Shown here one piece after another: positions 52,842 through 61,908 of a stretch of DNA of 64,000 nucleotides. A program made the translations under genes and the position numbers. The first letter of the stretch is position 1; every line of letters begins with the position of its first letter. The notes beneath the pieces are model-generated. The model made no database searches, was not told the origin of the DNA, and saw only the letters and a list, made by a program, of their open reading frames with translations. The DNA is from Halanaerobium saccharolyticum (lineage in GTDB: Bacteria > Bacillota > Halanaerobiia > Halanaerobiales > Halanaerobiaceae): assembly GCF_004362045.1 (NCBI RefSeq), contig NZ_SNWX01000004.1, positions 105,396-169,395 on the forward strand. Reading direction: 5' to 3'.

Positions 52842-53693
52842 ATGCTAAAATTATCAGATATTAAAAATAATAAGTATTTAGTAAATTTCTTATACCTGAT
52901 ATTTTTTATATTTTTTGTTGGTACAATTGCTTTTCCTTTTATCTGGCAGTTTTTAAATTCTTTTAAAACACAACGGGATCTTTTTAGTGTGCCGCCAACA
53001 TTCTGGCCAACTGAGTGGACTTTAGAGAACTATATTGATGCTTTTACCAGACAGCCTTTTTTGTTATACATAAAAAATAGTTTTGTAATTGCTATTTTAA
53101 GTACCTTTCTTTCTATTACAATAGGTAGTCTGGCCAGTTATTCGATATCCAGAACAAATATAAAGTTTAAAAAAACATATTTATTATTACTGTTAAGTAT
53201 TACTCTTTTACCACCAATCACAATTGTTAACCCTTTATATATGCTCATGAGAAGCTTGAATTTGTTAAACTCTTATTTGGGGCTTGCAATTGTAAATACA
53301 ATCTTTGGACTGCCGCTTGCAGTCTGGTTTTTATCAGGTTTTTTTGATACGATTCCTAAAGAATTAGAAGAAAGTGCTTTAATAGACGGAGCAACCATTT
53401 TTCAGGCTTTTTATAAAATAATTGTTCCTTTAGTAATTCCCGGTATTTTTACGGTCAGTATTCTAGTTTTTATAGCTGCCTGGAATCAATATTTATTTGC
53501 TCAAATTTTAAATCCGCTCAGGGTTAGAAGGACTATTACAGTTGGAATAACACTTTATCAAACGGATTACACAATTCCCTGGGGAACAATTTCTGCAGCA
53601 TCAATTATTGTCACTGTACCTCTTTTGATTTTAGTATTATTACTGCAGAGAAAAATTATTTCTGGAATGCTAGAAGGTGGAGTAAAGGGATGA
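52842..53693 (+). CDS. ABC sugar transporter permease (MalG-like)
   Basis: A 283-residue membrane protein with about six segments. The EAA-type loop reads EESALIDGATIFQAFYKIIVPLVIPG. The first membrane segment starts after a short cytosolic tail. It pairs with the MalF-like gene. The stop overlaps the next gene's start by 4 bases (ATGA), so the large NAGPA-domain gene is co-translated with the transporter. Confidence 0.92.
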   Translation: MLKLSDIKNNKYLVNFLYLIFFIFFVGTIAFPFIWQFLNSFKTQRDLFSVPPTFWPTEWTLENYIDAFTRQPFLLYIKNSFVIAILSTFLSITIGSLASYSISRTNIKFKKTYLLLLLSITLLPPITIVNPLYMLMRSLNLLNSYLGLAIVNTIFGLPLAVWFLSGFFDTIPKELEESALIDGATIFQAFYKIIVPLVIPGIFTVSILVFIAAWNQYLFAQILNPLRVRRTITVGITLYQTDYTIPWGTISAASIIVTVPLLILVLLLQRKIISGMLEGGVKG

Positions 53694-56233
53694 GCAGAGA
53701 AAAATTTAGCAGTATATATAATCAAAACTATATAGGTGGATCTTTTTTGAGAAAAGAACTTAAAGGGCATTTTCAATTTTATCGTTATAATTATGCTGCT
53801 TTAAGTGTAGATGCTGCTAAGGGTAATTTTAAGATGAAGGATTCACTAAATGATTTTTTATTTACAAAAAATATAATTAGCAAAAAGGAATATAAAGCTT
53901 TTTATGATTATTTAAGAGAGTATTTCTATTCGTTTTCAGAGCTTGCAGATTTAAGTGATGAAGAAATTTATGGTGAAATTCAAAAGCATAGATGGAATAT
54001 TTATAGGGGTCAAGCTTTTTCAGATTTAAGAGAACTTAGAAATAACAATTTAAAAAAGTGTTATAATAAATCACAACAAATTAATGATTTAGACTCTTTG
54101 TTAAAAGAAATAATCTACTCTGATTTAGAAATTGAGAAGAGGAAAATGCAGAGTCCAATAAATAAAATTGAGAACCTAAAAAAAGAAATTTTAAGAAGTG
54201 ATAAGGAACTAACTTTAATTGCAGATCACTATACTCAGCTGCCTTTTTTATTGAAATTAATTTCTGATAACCTACTTAATGGAAAAAAAGAAATTGAGAT
54301 TAAAATTAATCTTTTATTAAAAAAAAGGACTACGGTAGCTGAACCTGATCTCAGTGATTGGGAATATTTAAATAGCATTGCCAAAAATGATCAATTAGAA
54401 AGTTTAGTTCAAGACTATAGATTTAAGCTTTTATCATATAATAGTTACAGTCCTGGAATTGATTTATCAGAGCTCGATCTGGCTGTAAAAGAGATATTTT
54501 CAAGAGCAGTAAAAAGAAAGAGCCTTGTTATTGGTTTTGGAGAAAGTTTAATTTTTTCACTAAATCAATCTAATTTTGACTATTATATTTTAGCTGCAGT
54601 CAGATCAATTAGAGCACAGCGTTATACAAATCTTTACCGGAATGGATCTGTAAACATACCCTTTATTGCCGCTAAAGTTTTTGCAGGCGAAACTGCAGCC
54701 TTAAATTTTTCTGGAGTAGAGCTAATTGATAAAACCTTATACCATTATAATTATTTATTTGATAAGATAGGAAGGCATAAAGATCAGAGTATAAATGAAT
54801 TATGTCCAAAAATTAAGTTCAATTTTTATTCAAACACATTTTTAGACTCTGATTTGCCAGAGTTTGAAATTAATAGGAAAAATAATTTATCAAATATTGA
54901 AAGTATCAAACAGGCAAGATTTAAAGCAATAATTGAAAATAATAATAAGCTAATTTATCAGAGTTCTTATTATGATTTAAAAGATTTTACTAGACTTAAT
55001 AAAATTAATAATTTGAAAGAAATTGAGGAACCTCTTATTTTTAACAGTATTATAGTTAAAGATCCAGCAAAAATAGAATTAAAACCCTTTTTAGCAGAAG
55101 GCACTAATAATGGTATAGTTTCAGCTCGTCAATTAGTTAAAAAATCAATTCAGCCTAAAAATTCAGCTTTTTATCATAACTTTTTATACTTCCTTACAGA
55201 TAAGTTGATTTCTGATTATAATGAATTGAGAAAAGAGTATCCGTTAGAACAGTTAAACTTGGACAATATATTTTTGGGATATTACCTGCAAAATAGGGGT
55301 AGCAGAAAAGAAAGTTTTCCCCTGTATAATAAAGGTTTTATGGGTTATAGTAATTCTGGTCAAATTATTTTTGGTAATAGGAGGCTTGAGGGTGGAAATT
55401 TGGAGATTAATGGTTATAAAATTTCCTGGACAAAAGAACAGGTCAATTCTTTAGAGAAAAATTTTGATTTTATAATTTATACTCCGATGATTGAAAATGA
55501 AAGTTTAGCTGAAAAAGTTATAGATTTTCGCAATTATAAATACTTTATTGGTAGAGATAGGTTGAATCTGTTGTTGATTGATAATAAAATTGTAGTTGTA
55601 AAAGAGGGAGAGCTAGTAATGCCAAGTATTGGTGTAGTTCTTTCTTTTGTTGGAGAAATGAAAGCTAAGATCAAGAGAATCTTAAATTTAGAAGAAATTA
55701 AAGGCCAGTATTATCAGACAGCTGAATATAATTTAAATATAAAACTTGATCCTCCTTCTGAAATAGCTAAAAAAGACTGGGAAGATATAGTCTGGGCCTA
55801 TGGTGGTGGGACTATTTTAGTTAAAAATGGTGATAATCTTGTTAAAAATAGAGAAAGCCAGATAGAAGCTTTTAAAAACGAAGGCTGGTTTCATCCCCTT
55901 TCTAAAAGAACTCAGGAAACTCAGCTTCAAAAATGGGAAAGGGGTCCAAGAACAGTTATTGGAACTACAAAGGATCAAAGATTTTTTGTGGCAACTTTTT
56001 CAGGTAGAACTCGTTTAAGCTGTGGAGCTAATTTTGCTGAAGTAGTAGAAATTTTAAAGAAAGAAATTAAAAATTTAAACTGGGTAATGAATCTTGATGG
56101 TGGAGCATCAAGTTGCTTAGCTTTAATTTATAAAAAAGAGTTTTTTGAACTAAACTATCCTGCGGTTTCAAATTATACGGCTGCAGGAATGGCAAGACCT
56201 GTTAATTCAATGATCTTTATAAAAAAGAGATAA
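53690..56233 (+). CDS. Large protein with C-terminal phosphodiester glycosidase (NAGPA) domain
   Basis: An 847-residue protein. The last 150 residues are a NAGPA domain: RGPRTVIGTTKDQRFFVATFSGR, then WVMNLDGGASSCLALIYK and GMARPVNSMIFIKK. This family removes sugars attached through a phosphodiester. The first 690 residues are helical and charged and I cannot name them. There is no signal peptide, so it should act in the cytosol, unlike mammalian NAGPA. It is coupled to an ABC sugar transporter and followed by the LacI regulator and a glycosyltransferase, suggesting that the imported compound is a sugar-phosphodiester. Confidence 0.8.
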   Translation: MSREKFSSIYNQNYIGGSFLRKELKGHFQFYRYNYAALSVDAAKGNFKMKDSLNDFLFTKNIISKKEYKAFYDYLREYFYSFSELADLSDEEIYGEIQKHRWNIYRGQAFSDLRELRNNNLKKCYNKSQQINDLDSLLKEIIYSDLEIEKRKMQSPINKIENLKKEILRSDKELTLIADHYTQLPFLLKLISDNLLNGKKEIEIKINLLLKKRTTVAEPDLSDWEYLNSIAKNDQLESLVQDYRFKLLSYNSYSPGIDLSELDLAVKEIFSRAVKRKSLVIGFGESLIFSLNQSNFDYYILAAVRSIRAQRYTNLYRNGSVNIPFIAAKVFAGETAALNFSGVELIDKTLYHYNYLFDKIGRHKDQSINELCPKIKFNFYSNTFLDSDLPEFEINRKNNLSNIESIKQARFKAIIENNNKLIYQSSYYDLKDFTRLNKINNLKEIEEPLIFNSIIVKDPAKIELKPFLAEGTNNGIVSARQLVKKSIQPKNSAFYHNFLYFLTDKLISDYNELRKEYPLEQLNLDNIFLGYYLQNRGSRKESFPLYNKGFMGYSNSGQIIFGNRRLEGGNLEINGYKISWTKEQVNSLEKNFDFIIYTPMIENESLAEKVIDFRNYKYFIGRDRLNLLLIDNKIVVVKEGELVMPSIGVVLSFVGEMKAKIKRILNLEEIKGQYYQTAEYNLNIKLDPPSEIAKKDWEDIVWAYGGGTILVKNGDNLVKNRESQIEAFKNEGWFHPLSKRTQETQLQKWERGPRTVIGTTKDQRFFVATFSGRTRLSCGANFAEVVEILKKEIKNLNWVMNLDGGASSCLALIYKKEFFELNYPAVSNYTAAGMARPVNSMIFIKKR

Positions 56234-56280
56234 AATAAAGCAGTAAAAAGGTCTAGTTAACTCAAAAAGGAGTTTTTAAA

Positions 56281-57306
56281 ATGAATGAAGATAAATATAC
56301 TGTTAAAGACATAGCCAAAATGTCTGGTTTTTCTGTCAGGACAGTATCGAGGGTAATCAATGATAAACCAAATGTAAAAGATGAAACAAGAGCAAAGATA
56401 AAGAAAATATTAAAAGAAACTGGTTTTCAGTCAAATATTTTTGCAAAAAATTTAAGAAAAAGAGATATGAAAAATATTATGATCGTTATCGAGAAACAGA
56501 AAAAAATCTATCCTGGTCAGTGGTATACAAATATCTTACAGAAAATGATTAATACTGCCTCCAGTAAAGGATATAATGTTTTCATGAAAGAATATGTGCC
56601 AGAAAAGGCTAAAGAAGAATCAGAGGCTTTTAAACTTTTGCGATCAGGCTTTGTCGATGCTGCTGTAGTATTCAATATAAGAGAAAAAGATGAAAAAGTA
56701 AAGATGCTAAAAAAATTAAACCTACCTTTTGTTACTATTGGAAAGTCGGTTGAATTTGATGAGGTTCCATATGTAGTTAGTAATAACTGGCAGGGAGCAT
56801 ATCAGGCCGCTGATTATTTGATAACTCAGGGGAATAAAGAATTAGTTTTTATGGTGGGTAGTAAAAAATATACGATTAATAAGGATAGAATTTCCGGTTT
56901 TAAAGGAGCATTAAAAGATAATAATGTTAATTTTAGAACTAATATGATTTATGAAGATATAAGATCATTTAAGGATAGTTATAACTTAGCAAAGAAATTG
57001 ATTGCTGAAAATAGAGTTCCAGAAGCTTTTTTTATTTCTGGTGATGAAAAATCTTTTGGTGTTTTAAAGGCTTTAAATGAGAAAGGTTTTAAGGTTCCAG
57101 ATGAAGTTTCAGTTATAGGGTTTGATAACATTCCAATTTCTGAATATGCTATTCCCGCTTTAACTACAATAGAACAGCAGGCAGATAAAATTGTTCAGGA
57201 AACTGTAAATATTTTAATGAATATTTTAAATAATAATGATCAGGAATTTGAAATGCAGAAAGTTATTCCAACTAAATTAATAATAAGAGATTCAACAGGG
57301 AGGTAA
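56281..57306 (+). CDS. LacI-family transcriptional regulator
   Basis: A 341-residue protein. The helix-turn-helix and hinge are clear (YTVKDIAKMSGFSVRTVSRVINDKPNVKDETRAKI split over residues 6-40). The periplasmic-binding-like domain follows (MKNIMIVIEKQ, VISNNWQGA-type phrase, ISGFKGAL, VIGFDNIPISEYAIPALTTIEQ). It should bind the two TTGCxAACGATGGCAA sites before the operon and fall off when it binds a sugar. AAGGAG precedes the ATG. Confidence 0.92.
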   Translation: MNEDKYTVKDIAKMSGFSVRTVSRVINDKPNVKDETRAKIKKILKETGFQSNIFAKNLRKRDMKNIMIVIEKQKKIYPGQWYTNILQKMINTASSKGYNVFMKEYVPEKAKEESEAFKLLRSGFVDAAVVFNIREKDEKVKMLKKLNLPFVTIGKSVEFDEVPYVVSNNWQGAYQAADYLITQGNKELVFMVGSKKYTINKDRISGFKGALKDNNVNFRTNMIYEDIRSFKDSYNLAKKLIAENRVPEAFFISGDEKSFGVLKALNEKGFKVPDEVSVIGFDNIPISEYAIPALTTIEQQADKIVQETVNILMNILNNNDQEFEMQKVIPTKLIIRDSTGR

Positions 57307-57311
57307 TAATA

Positions 57312-58526
57312 TTGAAGCTGGCAATGGTGATTAATGTCTATATAGATACAAAAATAAATAAAAAAAATAAATTTGATCATCCTACAGATTTTGATAATTT
57401 TGAGAATGAAAATACTTTTGTTAAAACTATTGCAAGTATTAATAAGTTGAGAAAAACTGAAGATGATTTAAGCTTATATATATTTGCTGTGGCAGCAGGT
57501 GAAGACAGAAGTCATGACCAGGAAATTAAAAAGAAAATAAATAAGATATTAAGAAAAAGCAGCTATCCATATTATCTATTTACTAATAGTGATGTAAAGC
57601 AATTAAATGATTATGCTAAGAGTAGATTTTTTTCAGTTAGTGGTTATCCTGAGATAAGAAATTTGGGGTTAATCATTCCCTCACTGCTTAATGAAGACAT
57701 TATTATTCAGATAGATGATGATGAATTATTGCGGAAAGACTATTTAATGACTTTAAAACGGATTTTAAAGGATAACCCAGATAAATATCTTTTTACTGCC
57801 CCTTACGAAAAAAATGGAACGACTGAAATAAATAATAAGGATTCTTTAAAATCATGGCGAAAATTTTATTCAATGCAAAAAGATATGAATAGATTAATGA
57901 AAGATCAAAGTTTAAAAGAAACACTTTTTGGTTTTGGTGGTAACATGATTATTAGAAATGAACTGGCTGAAAATTCTTTATATCCCTCCGGTGTTCCAAG
58001 AGGTGAGGATTTTTCTTATCTTTTAGCAAATAGATTGATATATGAAAATGGTAACCCCGAAGCTGGAATAGAAAAGAAAAATGAAATTTATAAAGCTTAT
58101 TTTTCACCTTTAAAAGAATTAACAATAATTCATGAACCTCCAGCTGAAGCAAAAAGTAACTTTTTATTTTATTTAGAAAAGAATCTAAAGAGATTTATTA
58201 TGGAATGGAGTATTTTTAATAAGCAGGATAACTTATCAGTTTCCGAATTAAAAAATTTGTCTTATTATTTAGCAGAAATGTTTGGTTATGATGATTTTAA
58301 ATCTAAATTATTAGATATTATAGAAGAGGTTAAAGTTAATTATGATTCTAAAACAGCCGAAAACTTCGAAAAAGAAATACTCAGTTTTTATGATCAATGT
58401 AGTAAAATTAACAGGTTTGAATTATATAAAAAAGATCAGAGCGATTATATAGATTTTCTTGACAATTGGAAGGACAATAATGAATTTAGAGAGCTGCTTT
58501 TAAGTTTCAAAATAAATAGAAATTAG
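57312..58526 (+). CDS. GT-A-type glycosyltransferase-like protein
   Basis: A 404-residue soluble protein. A beta-alpha N-terminal half leads to the DDD-type metal motif (IIIQIDDDELLRKDYL, near 135), then FGFGGNMIIRNELA and PRGEDFSYLLANRLIYE (near 228). This is the layout of GT2-like transferases using nucleotide sugars. TTG 57312 follows GGGAGGT at proper spacing. It sits 5 bases after the LacI gene. A catabolic operon with a glycosyltransferase is unusual: it may build, or act in reverse on, the sugar-phosphodiester handled by the NAGPA protein. Confidence 0.75.
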   Translation: MKLAMVINVYIDTKINKKNKFDHPTDFDNFENENTFVKTIASINKLRKTEDDLSLYIFAVAAGEDRSHDQEIKKKINKILRKSSYPYYLFTNSDVKQLNDYAKSRFFSVSGYPEIRNLGLIIPSLLNEDIIIQIDDDELLRKDYLMTLKRILKDNPDKYLFTAPYEKNGTTEINNKDSLKSWRKFYSMQKDMNRLMKDQSLKETLFGFGGNMIIRNELAENSLYPSGVPRGEDFSYLLANRLIYENGNPEAGIEKKNEIYKAYFSPLKELTIIHEPPAEAKSNFLFYLEKNLKRFIMEWSIFNKQDNLSVSELKNLSYYLAEMFGYDDFKSKLLDIIEEVKVNYDSKTAENFEKEILSFYDQCSKINRFELYKKDQSDYIDFLDNWKDNNEFRELLLSFKINRN

Positions 58527-58731
58527 AATAAAAAAGAGTATATTTTTATAATAATGCTTGCAATATATTATAAACCTTTTTAGATTATAAGTCTTATTGA
58601 AAATTAAGATACCAGAGATTGGGGAAATAGTAGTTATATGATAAAAACGAACAATCTCTGGTTACATTTAAATAATCAAGGTACTTGTAAAACTTTTTAA
58701 AGAAGATTTTTAAAATAAATCAAACTAATAG
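58527..58731 (+). other. Intergenic region with long-loop hairpin
   Basis: No gene. ACCAGAGATTG (58611-58621) and CAATCTCTGGT (58652-58662) are perfect inverted arms with a 30-base loop and no T-run. It may end the upstream transcript or be a binding site. Confidence 0.55.
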
Positions 58732-58760
58732 TTGCAAAATTTTAAATCTTATGCTAAACT
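58732..58760 (+). promoter_or_regulatory. Promoter of the yhf operon
   Basis: TTGCAA (58732-58737), 17 bp, TAAACT (58755-58760). Confidence 0.6.
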
Positions 58761-58769
58761 AATATACAG

Positions 58770-58818
58770 AATACAGTACATTGTATTTTATTTTTGTGCC
58801 ATTGTACAGAAAATTGTA
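58770..58818 (+). promoter_or_regulatory. Two inverted repeats before yhfZ
   Basis: AATACA-N6-TGTATT (58770-58787) and TACA-N6-TGTA (58805-58818), 33 bp apart centre to centre. Their position just after the promoter fits binding of the YhfZ regulator. Confidence 0.55.
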
Positions 58819-58837
58819 TATTAAAAGGAGGAATTTG

Positions 58838-59773
58838 ATGGTTTCTGAAATAAAAAGCAAAATGATGTCAAAAATAGGATTTATAACTTCCATGCTGGCC
58901 CGGGACTTTTTCTTAAAAAATAAAGGCGAAAGAATTGACACAATTAGTGGTTATGCAGAGCGCTACAATACAGGTCGGGGTACTATCCAGTCTGCTATAT
59001 CATTTTTAACTGAACATCAGGCTGTAGAGCTGGAGTCAAAAGGACATTTAGGCAGCTATATTCTTGATTTAGATTATCATCTGCTCTGGGAAATTGCAGA
59101 TCTGGGAATGATTATGGGACTTTTACCACTTCCTTATTCTCTGCGCTATGAGGGGCTGGCAACAGGCTTAAACCAGGAGTTTAAAAAGGCAGATTTTAAT
59201 TATAGTATTGCCTATACCAGAGGGGCAGAAAAAAGACTGAATGTCCTGAAAGATGACAAATATGATTTTATAGTTTTATCAAAATTTGCAGCTGATAATT
59301 ATGATGATCAGGACCAATTTGAAATTTTTTGTGAATTTGGACCTGGAACCTATCTTTCTAAACATGTGATAGTTTTTTCGGATCCGGAAGCTAAAGAGAT
59401 TGAAAGTGGAATGAGGATCGGTCTTGACTCAACTTCAATTGACCATAAGCTTTTAACAGAGTTGGAATGTCAGAATCGTGATGTAGAATTTGTAGAATTA
59501 ACTTATATGAAAATTATGGAGCATATAAAAAATAAAACTATAGATGCAGCAGTCTGGAATTATGATGAGATTAAAGATTTAGATAATATAAACTTTACTG
59601 AGCTGCAAAATGATAGTTCTATTTCCAAAAATAAAGATATCAGTAATGCAGTTATTTTAATTAATAAAAACAGCAAAATGATCAGGAGACTTTTAACTAA
59701 AACAATTATTCCTGAGGAAGTAATTAAAACTCAAAAAGAGGTATATAATCATAAATTAATTCCGGAATATTAG
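58838..59773 (+). CDS. yhfZ: YhfZ-like HTH regulator
   Basis: A 311-residue protein. An N-terminal GntR-like winged helix (YAERYNTGRGTIQSAISFLTEHQAVELESKGHLGSYI split over residues 35-75) is followed by a periplasmic-binding-like effector domain (MGLLPLPYSLRYEGLATGL, YDFIVLSKFAA). This matches E. coli YhfZ, the presumed regulator of the yhf operon. ATG 58838 follows AAAGGAGGAA; a longer frame to 58781 would start inside the operator. It heads the operon that runs past the window end. Confidence 0.85.
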   Translation: MVSEIKSKMMSKIGFITSMLARDFFLKNKGERIDTISGYAERYNTGRGTIQSAISFLTEHQAVELESKGHLGSYILDLDYHLLWEIADLGMIMGLLPLPYSLRYEGLATGLNQEFKKADFNYSIAYTRGAEKRLNVLKDDKYDFIVLSKFAADNYDDQDQFEIFCEFGPGTYLSKHVIVFSDPEAKEIESGMRIGLDSTSIDHKLLTELECQNRDVEFVELTYMKIMEHIKNKTIDAAVWNYDEIKDLDNINFTELQNDSSISKNKDISNAVILINKNSKMIRRLLTKTIIPEEVIKTQKEVYNHKLIPEY

Positions 59774-59783
59774 GGGGATAAAA

Positions 59784-60158
59784 ATGGATTCAAAATTAAA
59801 ACAGCGCCTGGAGATACTGGTAGCAGGTGAGCAGCTGGAAGCTGAGTTAAAAGAAAAAATTGAGGATTTGTTAAAAAAATTTGAGTCTGATTTTGAGCTT
59901 GAATTAAAAAATGAGAATGCAGCTATGCTGGTGACTCACCTACCAATGGCCTTGATGAGAATTAAAAGAGGTGAGGAAGTCGAAGATTTAGATGAAGTAA
60001 TTTTACTGGAATTAAAAAAAGAAAATTTTTATTCTGAATGTATGGATTTTATAGATCAGATAGAAACTAAAACTAAAATTAAAATTCCTGCTGGAGAGAA
60101 AAACTATCTGGCATTACATTTTTGCAATTTAATTAAACAGGAAAGGAGGAAAAACTAA
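59784..60158 (+). CDS. yhfY: PRD-domain protein (YhfY-like)
   Basis: A 124-residue single PRD domain (LVTHLPMALMRIKRGEEV, IKIPAGEKNYLALHFCNLIKQ), with conserved His residues that PTS proteins can phosphorylate. E. coli YhfY is the same size and position. The stop codon and the next start overlap by 1 base (TAATG). It probably links operon output to sugar phosphotransferase activity. Confidence 0.82.
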   Translation: MDSKLKQRLEILVAGEQLEAELKEKIEDLLKKFESDFELELKNENAAMLVTHLPMALMRIKRGEEVEDLDEVILLELKKENFYSECMDFIDQIETKTKIKIPAGEKNYLALHFCNLIKQERRKN

Positions 60159-60514
60159 TGAAAATTGTAGTTGGAGGTCAGGTTGATCGTCAGGAGATAG
60201 CCAATAAAATTAAGGAAATAGCTGGAGAAAAGGTAGAAGTTGAAGTGATGGATGATATTCAGGCTGCTACTGCTATTAAAAGTGGAAATGCTGACTATTA
60301 TTTTGGTGCCTGTCATACAGGCGGTGGTGGCGCTCTGGGAATGGCAATGGCGATTTTAACCAGTGCTAAATGTGCTACTGTATCGATGCCTGGTAGAGGA
60401 CCTAAGGCAGAGAAAATAAAAGAGGAAGTAGATGCTGGTAAGGTTGCCTTTGGATTTACCGCAGATCATATTGATAAAACTGTAACACTTTTACTAAAAA
60501 ATATCTTAGATTAA
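60158..60514 (+). CDS. yhfU: DUF2620 protein (YhfU-like)
   Basis: A 118-residue protein with VVGGQVDRQEIANKI, YYFGACHTGGGGALGMAMAILT and GFTADHIDKTV, the DUF2620 signatures. It resembles a glycine-rich EIIB-like alpha/beta domain. The family always lies next to YhfT and is presumed to be a partner of it. AAGGAGGAAA precedes the ATG. Confidence 0.85.
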   Translation: MKIVVGGQVDRQEIANKIKEIAGEKVEVEVMDDIQAATAIKSGNADYYFGACHTGGGGALGMAMAILTSAKCATVSMPGRGPKAEKIKEEVDAGKVAFGFTADHIDKTVTLLLKNILD

Positions 60515-60559
60515 ACAAAGATTAAACAAACTTAATAATCTAAACGAGGAGTGTATAAG

Positions 60560-61834
60560 ATGCAGACAATTTTAATGGCATTAATGGGTGGACTGGCAGC
60601 AATACTTACCAACAAGGGGATTGCAGTTTTTAATGATGGACTGCGGCCGATTATACCCGAATATGTTGAAGGAAGAATGAGCAAGCGCGATCTGGCAGCT
60701 ACCTCATTTGCGATGAGTTTTGGTCTGGTAATTGGTTTTGGAATTCCTTTTAGTTTATCAGCCAATATCCTGTTAATACATAGTATTTTACTGGGAACAG
60801 ATATTATTGGTACCTGGGCCCCGGACAGCAAAAAGGGAATGGCTACTGCAGGTATTGTTGGTGCTCTTTATGGGCTTGGTTTGATGTATGGACTTGAATT
60901 TGTAGTTAATATTTTTGAAAAAATGCCTGTTAATTTCTTGAGTGATCTGGGTAAGGTTGGAGACCCAATAGTTGTTGCCTTTGCTGCCTTCCCTGCTTTA
61001 GCAGTCGCTTATCAATTTGGCGTCAAAAAAGGTGCATTTACTCTCCTGGCAGCAGGTATTGTTAGACAGTTGGCTGTAACCTTTAGTCCCCTGATGCTGG
61101 GTGGGCTGGAAGTAAACGTTAATCCTGAAGGAATGGCTTTAATTACTGGAATGATTATCTTACTAATTTTTGCTACCAGAGAAAAAAGCAGCAGCAGTAA
61201 TGTTGGTGATCTGGTTTCAGTCTTTAGTGAAAGAGTTGCCAGAATCAAAAAGAATCTGCCTCTGCTGGCTTTAATGGGAGCTCTAGTTGCGGCAGCTACT
61301 GGCTATCAAATTTTAGCTGGAGATCCAATTTCTTTAAACTTAATGAAAGAAGGCGCTCTAAATGAAGCAGCCCTGGCAGCACTTGCTCGTGGAATTGGAT
61401 TTATACCTTTAATTGCTACTACAGCAATTGCAACAGGAGTATATAGTCCTGTTGGAATGACCTTTATCTTCGCTGCAGCTTTATTCTTAAAAAATCCACT
61501 GCTGGCAGCAGCTGCCGGTGCGATAATTATATCTCTAGAAATATTATTCCTGGATAATCTGGCAGGACTGCTGGATAGATTTCCTGGAATCAAAAAAGCT
61601 GGAGATAATATCAGAACAGCAATGTCTAAACTGCTGGAAGTAGCTCTTTTAGTTGGTGGTATGAATGCAGCTAATGCAATTATGCCTGGTTTTGGATTTC
61701 TCTTTGTTGCTGGGCTTTATATTTTGAATGAAATTGGAGACCAGCCGATAGTTAGAATGGCAGTTGGACCGACAGCAGCTATTTTAGTCGGAATTATTGC
61801 CAATGTTTTTGCCTTACTTTCTATCTCGTTTTAA
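60560..61834 (+). CDS. yhfT: YhfT-like membrane transporter
   Basis: A 424-residue integral membrane protein with about 10-12 segments (LMALMGGLAAILTNKGIA, ATSFAMSFGLVIGFGIPFSL, VVAFAAFPALAVAYQFG, MAVGPTAAILVGIIANVFALL). It matches the uncharacterised YhfT family, presumably the transporter for the operon's substrate. ATG 60560 follows GAGGAG. A strong hairpin follows its gene. Confidence 0.85.
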   Translation: MQTILMALMGGLAAILTNKGIAVFNDGLRPIIPEYVEGRMSKRDLAATSFAMSFGLVIGFGIPFSLSANILLIHSILLGTDIIGTWAPDSKKGMATAGIVGALYGLGLMYGLEFVVNIFEKMPVNFLSDLGKVGDPIVVAFAAFPALAVAYQFGVKKGAFTLLAAGIVRQLAVTFSPLMLGGLEVNVNPEGMALITGMIILLIFATREKSSSSNVGDLVSVFSERVARIKKNLPLLALMGALVAAATGYQILAGDPISLNLMKEGALNEAALAALARGIGFIPLIATTAIATGVYSPVGMTFIFAAALFLKNPLLAAAAGAIIISLEILFLDNLAGLLDRFPGIKKAGDNIRTAMSKLLEVALLVGGMNAANAIMPGFGFLFVAGLYILNEIGDQPIVRMAVGPTAAILVGIIANVFALLSISF

Positions 61835-61866
61835 TTTAAGCTGAAAAAATGTTTATTACAGATTGG

Positions 61867-61893
61867 AACCAGGGGGCTTAAAGTCCCCTGGTT
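61867..61893 (+). promoter_or_regulatory. Hairpin between yhfT and the amidase-like gene
   Basis: AACCAGGGG (61867-61875) pairs with CCCCTGGTT (61885-61893). No T-run, so it may set relative mRNA levels within the operon. Confidence 0.65.
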
Positions 61894-61908
61894 TAAAAAG
61901 GAGTTACT

